Source: 43-108 sp001915545
GTDB taxonomy: Bacteria > Bacteroidota > Bacteroidia > Bacteroidales > Bacteroidaceae
Reading direction: 5' to 3'
Assembly (NCBI GenBank): GCA_902491215.1
Contig: CABUGV010000007.1
Coordinates: 1-64,000 of the forward strand
DNA length: 64,000 nucleotides
Shown: positions 53,175 through 62,849 of the stretch, one piece after another
Numbering within the stretch: the stretch's first letter is position 1
Layout: the number at the start of each line of letters is the position of its first letter
The notes under the pieces: model-generated
What the model was told of the DNA's origin: nothing
Databases searched by the model: none
The model's input: only the letters and a program-made list of their open reading frames with translations
Made by a program: the position numbers and the translations under genes

Positions 53175-56100
53175 TTATAGGATAGTGAACTTCTTGTTCT
53201 TGACTATATATGAACCTTTCGGCATTTCAAATGTTGTTCCGGCAGTAGTAGCTTTCACGGTTTTTATAATTCTTCCGTTGGTGTCGAATATGTCGACTGT
53301 CTCGTTTTTGTCTGAATAGATTGTTGCACGATCGCCGTTCACGGATACTTTCAAACCTTCGTCATGGCTTTCTGTACTGCTGATGGACAGTGCCGGATCA
53401 TTGTATACTTGTGCTTTGAATTCTTTTGTATAGCTTTTGCCATTAAAGATGATGGTGGCAGTAAGTGTTACTTCTGCCTTGAACGGTTCTTCCTGTGGAA
53501 GAGTAACAGTTCCGTCAGGAGATATTATGCTGTTGTCGGATGAAGTCCAATTTACATTGAATCCGTGTGATTGTGTCGGTAAGGATATGTCGCCTGTGAC
53601 ATGATCAAGGCCGTCGATGTTTATCGCACGTAGAGCTTCGTATACTGACATTTTTTCATTGCGTTCTTCAAGGCCTTCAAATAGAAGCGGCACCTGATCA
53701 GCCGACACTGCTTTTGAGTATATCCTTACATTGTCAATGTACGTGTTCTTTACATCGCTGTCTTGTGTCCAGCACGAGTGTCCCAGATAATTGAATTTGA
53801 GCTCAGAGGTGAACTCCGACGGCGATTTCATATTTTCTCCAGTTCCGACAAGCTTGCCGTTAAGATATAGTGATCCTTCACCCTGCTTCTGTGTATATGT
53901 GATATTGTACCACTGCATGGACGGCAGTCCCATGTTGTGGCCGACTGTCTGCTGTGTGCTGTAAGAGTTGTCATTTATTGTGTACCCCAGATTCTTGGCA
54001 GATAAGAATATATATTCAACGTTGTTGCTGGTGCTTACGCTGACATTACTCATTGATGACGATGTAAGGAGGAAGTTGCCCAATGATGACAGATTGTTGT
54101 CTGCCGACATGTATACATCCATGGTAATTGTGAAATCACTGAGTTTTGAGATTACTTCTTTTCCGATTTCCTGCCCCATATCGAAATATCCGGCCTTGGA
54201 GCCGATGAATAATGCATTGTCGCCTTCGATTGCCTGTATCGATGCATCACCTACAGTTTTTCCTGTAAATTTTCCAGAATCGTCTGTAGTTCCTTCATTG
54301 TCGAATGAGTATGTTGCTTCTGGTTGTGGAAGTGCTTCAGGTGTTTCTGTGCTTTCATCTTCAACGCCTTCCAGCTTGAGCTTTATGATGTTTATTGAGT
54401 ATCCAGGGACAACGTAGTCTATAGTGTTGTTGTCTATGTTTACAGTTTCGGTCTTTGGTACAACATTTTCAGGCTTGTCCATTGAGTTTTCAGCAAATAC
54501 ATCATCAGAAGACATCGATGTGACGGTCGCTTCAGAAACAGACTTGAAGCCTGACAGATTTATCTGAGATGCTGACGGCTTGCTTGTGAAGTTTACAAGT
54601 TTAATGAATGCTTCGCCTGTTGCTTCGTCCAGTGATACGGTGCTGTAGACAGGTTTCTCGTCTATTGTATATGAGAACAGGAATTGGTCGTCAAGATAGC
54701 ATGACGCGCTGTTTCCTCTGACTTCTATGCGTATGTTGTACCAGCGGTTGTTCTGTATGCTTCCTGATGCCGTGGCAAGAGTTGTTTTTGTTCCGTCAAC
54801 GCATCTTTCTACTCCATGTTTGCTGTTGCCCCATCCTCCAAGGTTTAGCCATGTGTAATTGTTTGCATCTTCTCTTCCGTACATGATGAGGAAACCTTCG
54901 TCGCCACTGGTCTTGCGAGCTTTTACTTCATAGTTGTAATCGCCGGAGAAGGTCTTTACTGTTGCTGATGTACAGTTTTCGCCTATAGCAGTCTGCTTGT
55001 AAGTTCCGTTGGTGACAACCCAAGTTCCGTTTCCTGCAGTCCAATTGCCTGCATCGTTGAACTCATCGGAGAATAGGACGTTGCCTTCTGTGTCGGTTAT
55101 CTTTACATCATCGTATTCTACTGTCGTATTCCAACTTCCCAGTCCTATACTTCCTTCATTTGATTCTGCATTTGAGAATTCTTCCTTCCATTTTATGATT
55201 CTGTTGCCGATGTTGTTGGAGAAGAGTTTCTGCGTATAGTAGGTAGGCGTGCAGTAGTGGTCGGAAGAGTTGAAATGAATCATGTCTACAGCCCATTGCC
55301 ATGAATTGTCGTTGCGGAAAATAGGGGCATAGCTGCTCATGGATACTATGTCTGAGTTGTTTTCCATTCCGCACATATATATGGCTTCGCCAAGTGCCGA
55401 TTTAAGGTTGCCGTTTCCGCAGTCGCCGGAATTGGCTGAATATTCGCCTGCATAGATTTTTGCTCCGGCACGGCTGTAGCTGTTGTATTTGTTGTATTGT
55501 GATGCAAACCATGACGGTGCACGATAGTAATGTTCGTCAAGTATGTCTACTGGATTCTCATTGCGCCATGTCGGATTGTCTGTTCCCCATGATTCGACAT
55601 TGCCGATGATCTGCATATAAGGATATTTGCCTTTGATGGCCTTGTAGAACTGGGCATATCTTTCCGGATAGTGGTCGCTTTGGTCGCTGTTGTTGCCCAT
55701 GTTGAAGTTGTAGTTCTCGTTTCCAATCTCGATGTATTTCAAGTTGAATGGTTCCGGATGACCGTTGGCTATTCGGAGTGCACCGTATTCCGAATTGGCG
55801 TCGCCGTTGGCATATTCAATGGCATCCAAGGCATCCTGAATGTATTCGCCGATATTGTTGTAGTCGACGCATCCGCCGTGCCATATTCCAACATTGACCA
55901 CATACAGCGGTTCTGCATTGAGGTCTTCGCACAGCTGCAGATATTCATGGAAACCTAGGCCATTGGTGTTGGGATAGCCCCAGTGGCCTGGTATCTGTTC
56001 GCGCTCTTCGATAGGACCTATGGATTTTTTCCATTTGAATCCGACAGCCTTGCTGTAGCCTTCTACAAAGCATCCTCCAGGGAAGCGTATGAAGCTTGGA

Positions 56101-56798
56101 TTTATGTCTGCCAGCAGTTTTGCCAGTTCTGGACGGCATCCATTGTCTCGGTCATTAAATGTTGGAGGGAAAAGGCTTACCATATCCAGATATATTGTAC
56201 CTGGAGTTTCTGACAGCAGAACAAACTTTGCTTTCGGCTCGTTGCCAGTAGCAGTTATTGTTGCAGTGTACCTGTTCCACTCATTGGTGAGACTTATTTC
56301 CATGTCAGATTCTCCCATTGATGTACCGTCGCTCTTTTGCAGTCCGACTTTAAGCTTGAAATTTTTTTCTGCTGTGGATTTTGCAAAGAAGCTTAGTTTG
56401 TATGTACGTCCTTCTACGGCATTGATTCCCCAATAGCCTTCGTTTGATATTCCGGCTGGCAGTTGTTCGGAAGCGTCGGTCACAGTCATTTTCAATGCAT
56501 GTTTCTGTGCTTTGTTGAGCAGACCGCTTGTAATGTTTTTGATAGATACTCTTGTGCCTGATGGCGCCTCTTTTGTCCAGTAGTCGTAGTTGGATGAATC
56601 TTCAAATGAACGGTTGCGTATCAGTTCCGCATATAGCCCTCCGTCGCCTGCGAAATTTATTTCCTCAAAGAAAAGGCCGTATAGGGTAGGACTGATTTCG
56701 ACTCCGCGTTCTCTGAAGTCGATGGACATTTTCATGTCTTGAGCATTGAGCATCGAAGATATCAATGCTGTGCATAGAAGTAAGAAAGGCTTTTTCAT
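53175..56798 (-). CDS. Alpha-L-arabinofuranosidase, GH51, multidomain secreted enzyme (1207 aa)
   Basis: The signal peptide ends SMLNAQ. GH51 framework: ISPTLYGLFFEEINFAGDGG at the start, a CBM4-like insert at about 65-210 (SFEDSSNYDYW), FIRFPGGCFVEG, the acid/base Glu361 in EIGNENYNF and the nucleophile Glu452 in YAGEYSANSG. After about residue 540 come a concanavalin-like domain resembling DUF1080 (VTNGTYKQTAIGE), a second LamG-like domain (about 830-1020, WYNITYTQKQGEGSLYLNGK), an Ig-like domain and a sorting-type C-terminus ending GSYIVKNKKFTIL. The enzyme releases arabinose from arabinan or arabinoxylan. It is isolated, without a SusC/SusD pair nearby, so it is not part of a visible polysaccharide locus. 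Confidence 0.93.
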   Translation of the reverse strand: MKKPFLLLCTALISSMLNAQDMKMSIDFRERGVEISPTLYGLFFEEINFAGDGGLYAELIRNRSFEDSSNYDYWTKEAPSGTRVSIKNITSGLLNKAQKHALKMTVTDASEQLPAGISNEGYWGINAVEGRTYKLSFFAKSTAEKNFKLKVGLQKSDGTSMGESDMEISLTNEWNRYTATITATGNEPKAKFVLLSETPGTIYLDMVSLFPPTFNDRDNGCRPELAKLLADINPSFIRFPGGCFVEGYSKAVGFKWKKSIGPIEEREQIPGHWGYPNTNGLGFHEYLQLCEDLNAEPLYVVNVGIWHGGCVDYNNIGEYIQDALDAIEYANGDANSEYGALRIANGHPEPFNLKYIEIGNENYNFNMGNNSDQSDHYPERYAQFYKAIKGKYPYMQIIGNVESWGTDNPTWRNENPVDILDEHYYRAPSWFASQYNKYNSYSRAGAKIYAGEYSANSGDCGNGNLKSALGEAIYMCGMENNSDIVSMSSYAPIFRNDNSWQWAVDMIHFNSSDHYCTPTYYTQKLFSNNIGNRIIKWKEEFSNAESNEGSIGLGSWNTTVEYDDVKITDTEGNVLFSDEFNDAGNWTAGNGTWVVTNGTYKQTAIGENCTSATVKTFSGDYNYEVKARKTSGDEGFLIMYGREDANNYTWLNLGGWGNSKHGVERCVDGTKTTLATASGSIQNNRWYNIRIEVRGNSASCYLDDQFLFSYTIDEKPVYSTVSLDEATGEAFIKLVNFTSKPSASQINLSGFKSVSEATVTSMSSDDVFAENSMDKPENVVPKTETVNIDNNTIDYVVPGYSINIIKLKLEGVEDESTETPEALPQPEATYSFDNEGTTDDSGKFTGKTVGDASIQAIEGDNALFIGSKAGYFDMGQEIGKEVISKLSDFTITMDVYMSADNNLSSLGNFLLTSSSMSNVSVSTSNNVEYIFLSAKNLGYTINDNSYSTQQTVGHNMGLPSMQWYNITYTQKQGEGSLYLNGKLVGTGENMKSPSEFTSELKFNYLGHSCWTQDSDVKNTYIDNVRIYSKAVSADQVPLLFEGLEERNEKMSVYEALRAINIDGLDHVTGDISLPTQSHGFNVNWTSSDNSIISPDGTVTLPQEEPFKAEVTLTATIIFNGKSYTKEFKAQVYNDPALSISSTESHDEGLKVSVNGDRATIYSDKNETVDIFDTNGRIIKTVKATTAGTTFEMPKGSYIVKNKKFTIL

Positions 56799-56934
56799 AT
56801 ACGTTGTTTTTGGTGTGGTTTTACATGTATCTGTTATGTGTGAAGGTTAATTCGGCATTTTTTGTGTTTACGATAAATTTATGGCATGTGTCCCGGGGGT
56901 TGGGGAATATGGTGCTGTTTCTTATCGTACATTA

Positions 56935-56966
56935 CAAATATAGGGCATTTATGCATTTAATTGCAA
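56935..56966 (-). promoter_or_regulatory. Promoter of the GH51 gene
   Basis: On the minus strand: TTG, 21 bp, TATATTTG. Both elements match the Bacteroidetes consensus. The predicted 5' leader is about 130 bases. Confidence 0.65.
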
Positions 56967-57199
56967 TGTTGCGCTGGGTTAATGCAATTTGATATCATAC
57001 TTTTTGTCATGTGCAGTTCGTGTTGGCGTATCTTCTTTGGTGACATTGTGTCACTGTGGACGTTGTGTCACTGTCATAGTTGGCACAACTTGTGCTTTGG
57101 CATCTGATTTGTATATTGAATTGATGTGCAGTCAATGTTGATTATGCATTGATGATTGTACTTAAGGAAATATTAACATTAAAATAAAAACTATTTATT
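56967..57199. other. groESL upstream region
   Basis: The rest of the 400-bp divergent spacer. It contains the palindromic cluster at 57040-57095. No CIRCE element (TTAGCACTC-N9-GAGTGCTAA) is present. A poor promoter match (TTG at 57090, 19 bp, TATATTGA) overlaps the second palindrome. Confidence 0.45.
57040..57113. promoter_or_regulatory. Palindrome and 17-bp repeat cluster upstream of groES
   Basis: GTGACATTGTGTCAC (57040-57054) is a perfect 6-bp-arm palindrome. GCACAACTTGTGC (57083-57095) is another. Between and around them runs a 17-bp period: TTGTGTCACTGT starts at 57046 and again at 57063, with weaker units (TTGGCACAAC, TTGGCATCTG) at 57080 and 57097. The cluster ends 86 bp before the groES ATG and could be a heat-shock operator. 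Confidence 0.5.
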
Positions 57200-57472
57200 A
57201 TGAACGTTAAACCATTAGCAGACAGAGTTCTGATTCTTCCAGCTCCAGCAGAAGAAAAAACAGTAGGTGGTATCATCATTCCAGATACAGCAAAGGAAAA
57301 ACCTCTTCAGGGCGAAGTAGTTGCAGTAGGCAATGGTACAAAAGACGATGAAATGGTGCTTAAGGTAGGTGATAAGGTTCTTTACGGAAAATATTCAGGT
57401 ACAGAACTTGAATATGAAGGAACTAAGTATCTCATCATGCGCCAGAGCGATGTTTTGGCAGTTCTCGGTTGA
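57200..57472 (+). CDS. groES: Co-chaperonin GroES (90 aa)
   Basis: Heptameric lid of the GroEL chamber. NVKPLADRVLILPAPAEEKTV opens the family, with the mobile loop GGIIIPDTAKEKP, then GEVVAVGNGTKDD and YGKYSGTELEYEG at the conserved C-terminal half. Length is normal. The groEL ATG follows 87 bp downstream, in one operon. Confidence 0.98.
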   Translation: MNVKPLADRVLILPAPAEEKTVGGIIIPDTAKEKPLQGEVVAVGNGTKDDEMVLKVGDKVLYGKYSGTELEYEGTKYLIMRQSDVLAVLG

Positions 57473-57559
57473 TTCTGCCGACGTTCAGGTTTCATCATTT
57501 TAAATTTATAATAATACTTAAATAATTCCCGGTGAGGGTTTTAAAAAGATTTTACTACT

Positions 57560-59191
57560 ATGGCTAAGGATTTGAAATTCAATATTGAAGCTCGTGAACG
57601 GCTTAAAAAGGGTGTAGACCAGCTTGCTAATGCAGTAAAGGTTACACTAGGTCCTAAAGGAAGAAACGTTATCATTGAAAAGAAGTTCGGTGCACCCCAC
57701 ATTACCAAGGATGGTGTGACAGTTGCTAAGGAAATTGAACTTTCCGACCCGTTCCAGAACACGGGAGCTCAATTGGTAAAGAGCGTTGCCAGCAAGACTG
57801 GTGACGATGCCGGCGACGGAACAACAACTGCTACAGTTCTTGCACAGAGCATCTGCAGCGTAGGTTTGAAGAACGTTGCAGCTGGTGCAAACCCAATGGA
57901 CCTGAAGCGCGGTATCGATAAGGCTGTTGCTAAGGTTGTTGAGCACATCAAGGCTCAGAGCGAGCAGGTTGGCGACAACTATGAAAAGATTGAGCAGGTT
58001 GCAACTGTCAGCGCTAACAACGATCAGGAGATCGGTAAGCTTATAGCTGACGCAATGAAGAAGGTAAGCAAGGACGGTGTAATCACTATCGAAGAGGCTA
58101 AGGGACGTGACACTACAATCGGTGTAGTTGAAGGTATGCAGTTCGATAGAGGTTATCTTTCTCCATACTTCGTTACTGACACTGAAAAGATGGAGTGCGT
58201 AATGGAGAATCCTTATATCCTTATCTACGACAAGAAGATTTCTAACCTGAAGGAATTCCTTCCTATTCTTGAACCTGCAGTTCAGACTGGCCGTCCTTTG
58301 CTCGTAATTGCTGAGGATATCGACAGCGAAGCTCTCACAACTTTGGTTGTAAACCGTCTCCGCAGCCAGTTGAAGATTTGTGCTGTTAAGGCACCAGGAT
58401 TCGGCGACCGCAGAAAGGCAATGCTTGAAGATATAGGTATTTTGACTGGCGGTGTCGTAATCAGCGAAGAGAAGGGCCTTAAGCTTGAGCAGGCTACAAT
58501 CGAGATGCTCGGTACTTGCGAAAAGGTGACTATCTCTAAGGACAATACTACAATTGTAGGCGGTAGAGGCCAGAAGGAGAATATCCAGGATCGTATCAAC
58601 CAGATCAAGGCTGAAATCAAGAATACAACTTCTTCTTACGACAAGGAGAAACTTCAGGAAAGACTTGCAAAGCTTTCAGGCGGTGTAGCTGTTCTGTATG
58701 TAGGTGCAGCAAGCGAAGTTGAAATGAAGGAGAAGAAGGATAGAGTAGACGATGCATTGTGTGCAACACGTGCTGCTATCGAAGAAGGTATAATCCCTGG
58801 TGGTGGTGTGGCTCTTATCAGAGCATCTGAAGCTTTGGACGGACTTAAGGGTGACAATGCTGATGAGACTACAGGTATCGACATCATTCGTCGTGCTATC
58901 GAAGAACCGCTTCGCCAGATTGTTGAGAATGCCGGACTCGAAGGTTCTGTAGTTGTTCAGAAGGTTCGTGAAGGCAAGGGCGACTTCGGATACAATGCAC
59001 GTAAGGATGTTTATGAGAACCTCCGCGAGAGCGGTATCATCGACCCTGCAAAGGTTACTCGTGTTGCTCTTGAGAATGCGGCTTCTATCGCAGGTATGTT
59101 CTTGACAACTGAATGTGTAATCTGCGACAAGAAGGAAGATAAGCCTGAAATGCCTAACCCAGGCATGGGCGGTATGGGCGGCATGATGTAA
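57560..59191 (+). CDS. groEL: Chaperonin GroEL (543 aa)
   Basis: ATP-dependent folding chamber, a double heptamer ring in the cytoplasm. VTLGPKGRNVIIEKKFGAP, DGVTVAKEIEL, the nucleotide site GDGTTTATVLAQ and the apical-domain part YLSPYFVTDTEKM are all present. The C-terminus is the GGM-repeat tail (GMGGMGGMM). Codon use is strongly biased, as expected for high expression. Only one copy lies in this window. A terminator lies about 150 bp downstream. Confidence 0.98.
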   Translation: MAKDLKFNIEARERLKKGVDQLANAVKVTLGPKGRNVIIEKKFGAPHITKDGVTVAKEIELSDPFQNTGAQLVKSVASKTGDDAGDGTTTATVLAQSICSVGLKNVAAGANPMDLKRGIDKAVAKVVEHIKAQSEQVGDNYEKIEQVATVSANNDQEIGKLIADAMKKVSKDGVITIEEAKGRDTTIGVVEGMQFDRGYLSPYFVTDTEKMECVMENPYILIYDKKISNLKEFLPILEPAVQTGRPLLVIAEDIDSEALTTLVVNRLRSQLKICAVKAPGFGDRRKAMLEDIGILTGGVVISEEKGLKLEQATIEMLGTCEKVTISKDNTTIVGGRGQKENIQDRINQIKAEIKNTTSSYDKEKLQERLAKLSGGVAVLYVGAASEVEMKEKKDRVDDALCATRAAIEEGIIPGGGVALIRASEALDGLKGDNADETTGIDIIRRAIEEPLRQIVENAGLEGSVVVQKVREGKGDFGYNARKDVYENLRESGIIDPAKVTRVALENAASIAGMFLTTECVICDKKEDKPEMPNPGMGGMGGMM

Positions 59192-59342
59192 TGTGCATCC
59201 CTAACTCGAAGTGACAAAGTTATTTGATAAAGTTTCACAGTAAAATGCATACTAATATGTTTAAGATTGGTTTAAATATGAACAATCCTGCAGTTCGCTT
59301 TTGGGCGGATGTGTATGCATTTGCTTGCAAGAAATAGACTTG

Positions 59343-59382
59343 AGGCTCGGTGCCGGTGCGAAACCGGAACTGAGCCTTTTTG
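59343..59382 (+). terminator. Terminator of the groES-groEL operon
   Basis: AGGCTCGGTGCCGGT (59343-59357) pairs with ACCGGAACTGAGCCT (59363-59377) at 13 of 15 positions, followed by TTTTT. It is 150 bp after the groEL stop. Confidence 0.8.
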
Positions 59383-59530
59383 TTGTTTCTTAGGCCTGCC
59401 GTGAATACTTTTGCAAACTCTAAGTTGCAAGTGGCGGAATTGTTGTTGCTGATATGTTGCGGTAACTTTAATAAATTGAAAAATTTAACTAAAAGCCCAG
59501 CTTAAATACAGAATTCTGAAACTAAATCAC

Positions 59531-59538
59531 TAACTTTG
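59531..59538 (+). promoter_or_regulatory. Candidate -7 box of pckA
   Basis: TAACTTTG, exact TAnnTTTG, giving a leader of about 120 bases. The -33 TTG is missing at the expected distance. Confidence 0.45.
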
Positions 59539-59666
59539 TACATGATAAGGGTCGCAAAAAAACGTATATGGGGTTAAGTGCCTGAAGTTTATGTGCTTGG
59601 CCTTTATTTATAGAAACAGGAGTAAATAGGTATTTTTTATAATGTCAAAATTAATTTTTTAAGATT

Positions 59667-61268
59667 ATGGCAAATTTGGATTTGAGCAAGTATGGAATCA
59701 CAGGCGTAACTGAGATCGTACACAACCCTTCTTACGAACAGCTGTTTGAAGAGGAAACTAAGCCGGAATTGACTGGATACGAAAAAGGTCAGGTTACAGA
59801 ACTCGGTGCTGTAAATGTAATGACTGGTGTATATACAGGACGTTCACCTAAGGATAAATTCATCGTAATGGATGAGAACTCTAAGGATACTGTATGGTGG
59901 ACTTCTGAAGAATATAAGAATGACAACAAGCCAGCTTCTCAGGAGGCATGGAAGGCTGTTAAGGAACTCGCTTTGAAAGAGCTCTCAAACAAGAGACTTT
60001 TCGTAGTTGATGGTTTCTGCGGTGCTAACAAGGATACTCGTATGGCTGTTCGTTTCATCGTTGAGGTTGCTTGGCAGGCTCACTTTGTAACTAACATGTT
60101 CATCCGTCCTACAGCTGAAGAATTGGAAAACTTCGAGCCTGACTTCGTAGTTTACAACGCTTCTAAGGCTAAGGTTGAGAACTACAAGGAACTCGGACTC
60201 AACTCTGAGACTGCAGTTGTATTCAACATCACTTCTAAGGAGCAGGTTATCCTCAACACTTGGTACGGTGGTGAAATGAAGAAGGGTATGTTCTCTATGA
60301 TGAACTACTTCCTCCCATTGAAGGGCATCGCTTCTATGCACTGCTCTGCAAACACTAACGAAAAGGGTGAGACTGCTATCTTCTTCGGACTCTCAGGAAC
60401 AGGTAAGACTACTCTTTCTACTGATCCTAAGCGTGCACTTATCGGTGACGACGAGCACGGATGGGACGACAACGGCGTCTTCAACTTCGAAGGTGGTTGC
60501 TATGCTAAGGTTATCAACCTTGACAAGGAATCTGAGCCAGATATCTACAACGCTATCAAGCGCGACGCTCTCCTTGAGAACGTTACAGTTGCTGAAGATG
60601 GTAAGATCGACTTCAACGATAAGAGCGTAACTGAGAACACTCGTGTTTCTTATCCTATCTACCACATCAACAACATCGTTAAGCCTATTTCTCACGCTCC
60701 AGCAGCTAAGAACGTTATCTTCCTTTCTGCTGATGCATTCGGAGTTCTTCCTCCAGTATCTAAGCTTACTCCAGAGCAGACTAAGTACTACTTCCTCTCT
60801 GGTTTCACAGCTAAGCTTGCTGGTACAGAGCGCGGTATCACAGAGCCAACTCCAACATTCTCTGCTTGCTTCGGTCAGGCATTCCTCGAGCTTCACCCAA
60901 CTAAGTATGCTGAAGAGCTCGTTAAGAAGATGGAGAAGAGCGGTGCTAAGGCATACCTCGTAAACACTGGATGGAACGGAACTGGAAAGCGTATCTCTAT
61001 CCGCGACACTCGTGGTATCATCGACGCTATCCTCGACGGTGCAATCCAGACTGCTCCAACTAAGACTATCCCTTACTTCAACTTCGAAGTTCCAACTGAA
61101 CTCCCAGGAGTTGATCCTAAGATCCTCGACCCACGCGACACTTATGCTGACGCTGCTCAGTGGGAAGAGAAGGCTAAGGATCTTGCAGCTCGCTTCATCA
61201 AGAACTTCGCTAAGTATACTACTAACGAAGCTGGTAAGGCTCTTGTTGCTGCTGGACCACAGCTCTAA
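59667..61268 (+). CDS. pckA: Phosphoenolpyruvate carboxykinase (ATP) (533 aa)
   Basis: Cytoplasmic enzyme interconverting oxaloacetate and PEP with ATP/ADP; in Bacteroidales it mainly carboxylates PEP during fermentation to succinate. Signatures: YTGRSPKDKFIV, the P-loop GLSGTGKTTLSTDP (from Gly241, Lys247), GDDEHGWDD with metal-binding Asp residues, and FLSADAFGVLPPVS. The frame is complete, with very strong codon bias (highly expressed). The antisense strand has a long open frame in part because of that bias. A terminator follows at 61306. Confidence 0.98.
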   Translation: MANLDLSKYGITGVTEIVHNPSYEQLFEEETKPELTGYEKGQVTELGAVNVMTGVYTGRSPKDKFIVMDENSKDTVWWTSEEYKNDNKPASQEAWKAVKELALKELSNKRLFVVDGFCGANKDTRMAVRFIVEVAWQAHFVTNMFIRPTAEELENFEPDFVVYNASKAKVENYKELGLNSETAVVFNITSKEQVILNTWYGGEMKKGMFSMMNYFLPLKGIASMHCSANTNEKGETAIFFGLSGTGKTTLSTDPKRALIGDDEHGWDDNGVFNFEGGCYAKVINLDKESEPDIYNAIKRDALLENVTVAEDGKIDFNDKSVTENTRVSYPIYHINNIVKPISHAPAAKNVIFLSADAFGVLPPVSKLTPEQTKYYFLSGFTAKLAGTERGITEPTPTFSACFGQAFLELHPTKYAEELVKKMEKSGAKAYLVNTGWNGTGKRISIRDTRGIIDAILDGAIQTAPTKTIPYFNFEVPTELPGVDPKILDPRDTYADAAQWEEKAKDLAARFIKNFAKYTTNEAGKALVAAGPQL

Positions 61269-61305
61269 TCTTGACAAAAGAACTGAATTCTCAGTAAAAT
61301 ATTAT

Positions 61306-61343
61306 GAAGGGTGTGCTTTGATGTGCACCCTTCTATTTTTTTG
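61306..61343 (+). terminator. Terminator of pckA
   Basis: GAAGGGTGTGC (61306-61316) and GTGCACCCTTC (61323-61333) form an 11-bp stem with two GU pairs, followed by a run of T. Confidence 0.82.
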
Positions 61344-61457
61344 TATTGTCGATATCATAAAACACACCGATATTCCTGTCTTTGCTTGCTTCTATTGCAC
61401 CTCGAATTGTCCGCAGGCAGGTAAATATGTGTAATTTCTCATTTTAACTTAAACTGT

Positions 61458-61489
61458 TTTGTAAATATCTATTTTTGCTATTATATTTG
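61458..61489 (+). promoter_or_regulatory. Promoter of pyrE
   Basis: TTTG (61458-61461), 20 bp, TATATTTG (61482-61489): a full match to the Bacteroidetes housekeeping promoter. The likely start of transcription is near 61496, giving a leader of about 15 bases before the ATG at 61512. Confidence 0.8.
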
Positions 61490-61511
61490 CACTATTCAAA
61501 AACTTGTAAAG

Positions 61512-62144
61512 ATGAAAACATTAGAGAAGATTTTTGCTGCAAAGCTTTTAAAAGTTAAGGCGATCAAGTTGCAACCGGATAATCCTTTCACATGGGCATC
61601 AGGATGGAAATCTCCATTTTATTGCGATAATAGAAAGACTCTCTCTTATCCATCATTGCGCAATTTCGTCAAGACAGAAATATGCCGTGTAATTATGGAG
61701 AACTTTGAGGATGTTGATGCTATAGCAGGTGTTGCTACGGGTGCTATTCCGCAGGGCGCAATGGTTGCTGACGCATTGAATCTTCCTTTTGTATACGTTC
61801 GTTCCAAACCAAAGGATCACGGATTGGAGAACCTTATCGAAGGTGAGCTGAAGCCGGGAATGAAGGTTGTCGTAATCGAAGACCTCATCTCTACCGGAGG
61901 AAGCAGCTTGAAGGCTTGTGAGGCCATCCGCAACAACGGTTGCGAGGTTATCGGCATGGTCGCTTCTTATACTTACGGATTCGACGTTGCTCAGGAAGCA
62001 TTCAAGAACGCAAAGGTACGTCTTATCACTCTGACAAACTACGAGGCAGTTTTGGACGTTGCTTTGAAGACAGGTTACATCACAGCTGCTGATATAACAG
62101 TACTTAATGAGTGGAGAAAAGATCCTGCTCATTGGAACGCTTAA
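61512..62144 (+). CDS. pyrE: Orotate phosphoribosyltransferase (210 aa)
   Basis: Pyrimidine biosynthesis: joins orotate and PRPP to give OMP. Signatures are FTWASGWKSPFYCDNRKTL near the start, the RSKPKDHG loop and the PRPP-binding motif VVVIEDLISTGGSSL at about 118-132. Length is normal. It is preceded by a clean promoter and followed by a terminator. The SRPBCC gene and argH follow, an order common in Bacteroidales. Confidence 0.97.
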   Translation: MKTLEKIFAAKLLKVKAIKLQPDNPFTWASGWKSPFYCDNRKTLSYPSLRNFVKTEICRVIMENFEDVDAIAGVATGAIPQGAMVADALNLPFVYVRSKPKDHGLENLIEGELKPGMKVVVIEDLISTGGSSLKACEAIRNNGCEVIGMVASYTYGFDVAQEAFKNAKVRLITLTNYEAVLDVALKTGYITAADITVLNEWRKDPAHWNA

Positions 62145-62176
62145 CATTGAGAACAAATTAAGTATACAGAATAAAT

Positions 62177-62225
62177 GGGAACTGCGCGCCATGTCTTAAT
62201 ATTCATGTCGGGCTGTTCCCTTTTT
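62177..62225 (+). terminator. Terminator of pyrE
   Basis: GGGAAC (62177-62182) pairs with GTTCCC (62215-62220), with partial inner pairing CATG/CATG, followed by TTTTTG. Confidence 0.65.
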
Positions 62226-62292
62226 GTTGCATATCCAATCAAAGCGGATTTCATTCATGTCCGCACATCAGTATAATCATTCTTAAAGACTT

Positions 62293-62766
62293 ATGGCAAA
62301 ATTTGAAAGCACTATAAAGCATTCGCCGTATGAAGTTTCGAAAGTGTATGCAAAATTGTCAGACCTGAACAATCTGTCTGTCATCCGTGAGAAGTTCAAT
62401 GATCCGGCTACACTCGAAAAGTTCGGCGGACAGGTTCCTGCTGATAAGTTGGAAACCATAAAGCAGCAGTTGGAAACTATGACCTTCGATGCCGATTCAA
62501 TAAGCATGAACGTGTCTCCTATCGGCAATCTTTGCGTCAGGGTAGTAGAGCGCGAGCCAGAGAAGTGCATAAAGTTCCAGTCTGAAAATTCACCTATTTC
62601 CTTCAGACTTTGGATACAGGTTCTTCCGGTATCTACAGGTGGAACCAAGATGAAGCTCACTATCGATGCCGACGTTAATCCGTTCATCAAGGCAATGGTG
62701 TCCAAACCGCTCAAGGAAGGAATCGAGCGTATGGCCGATGTACTTGCCGCAATTCCGTATGAATAA
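62293..62766 (+). CDS. SRPBCC-family (polyketide cyclase-like) protein (157 aa)
   Basis: A small START/Bet v1-fold protein: KFESTIKHSPYEVSKVYAKLSDLNN is the usual opening of this group, with FRLWIQVLPVSTGGTKMKL in the central sheet and a long C-terminal helix (LKEGIERMADVLAAIPYE). No signal peptide or catalytic motif. Members bind hydrophobic ligands or act in unknown pathways. Conserved between pyrE and argH in Bacteroidales. Function unknown. Confidence 0.82.
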   Translation: MAKFESTIKHSPYEVSKVYAKLSDLNNLSVIREKFNDPATLEKFGGQVPADKLETIKQQLETMTFDADSISMNVSPIGNLCVRVVEREPEKCIKFQSENSPISFRLWIQVLPVSTGGTKMKLTIDADVNPFIKAMVSKPLKEGIERMADVLAAIPYE

Positions 62767-62849
62767 TCATATCTTTTATTTATTCATACCATTTTATATT
62801 TTACACATACTGCTTTTTTACACAACTAACCAATAATTCTTTTACGCCC

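Larger units (their letters stand above)
59192..59666. other. Intergenic region between groEL and pckA
   Basis: 475 bp containing the groESL terminator at 59343-59382 and the pckA -7 box at 59531. The pckA leader would be about 120 bases. Nothing else is recognised. Confidence 0.5.

Noticed and set aside
57040..57113. CIRCE (HrcA) operator
   Set aside because: The sequence does not contain TTAGCACTC or GAGTGCTAA with a 9-bp spacer.
60393..61277. 294-codon open frame antisense to pckA
   Set aside because: It is a by-product of the strong codon bias of pckA; its translation is Ser/Leu-rich low-complexity sequence without family features.
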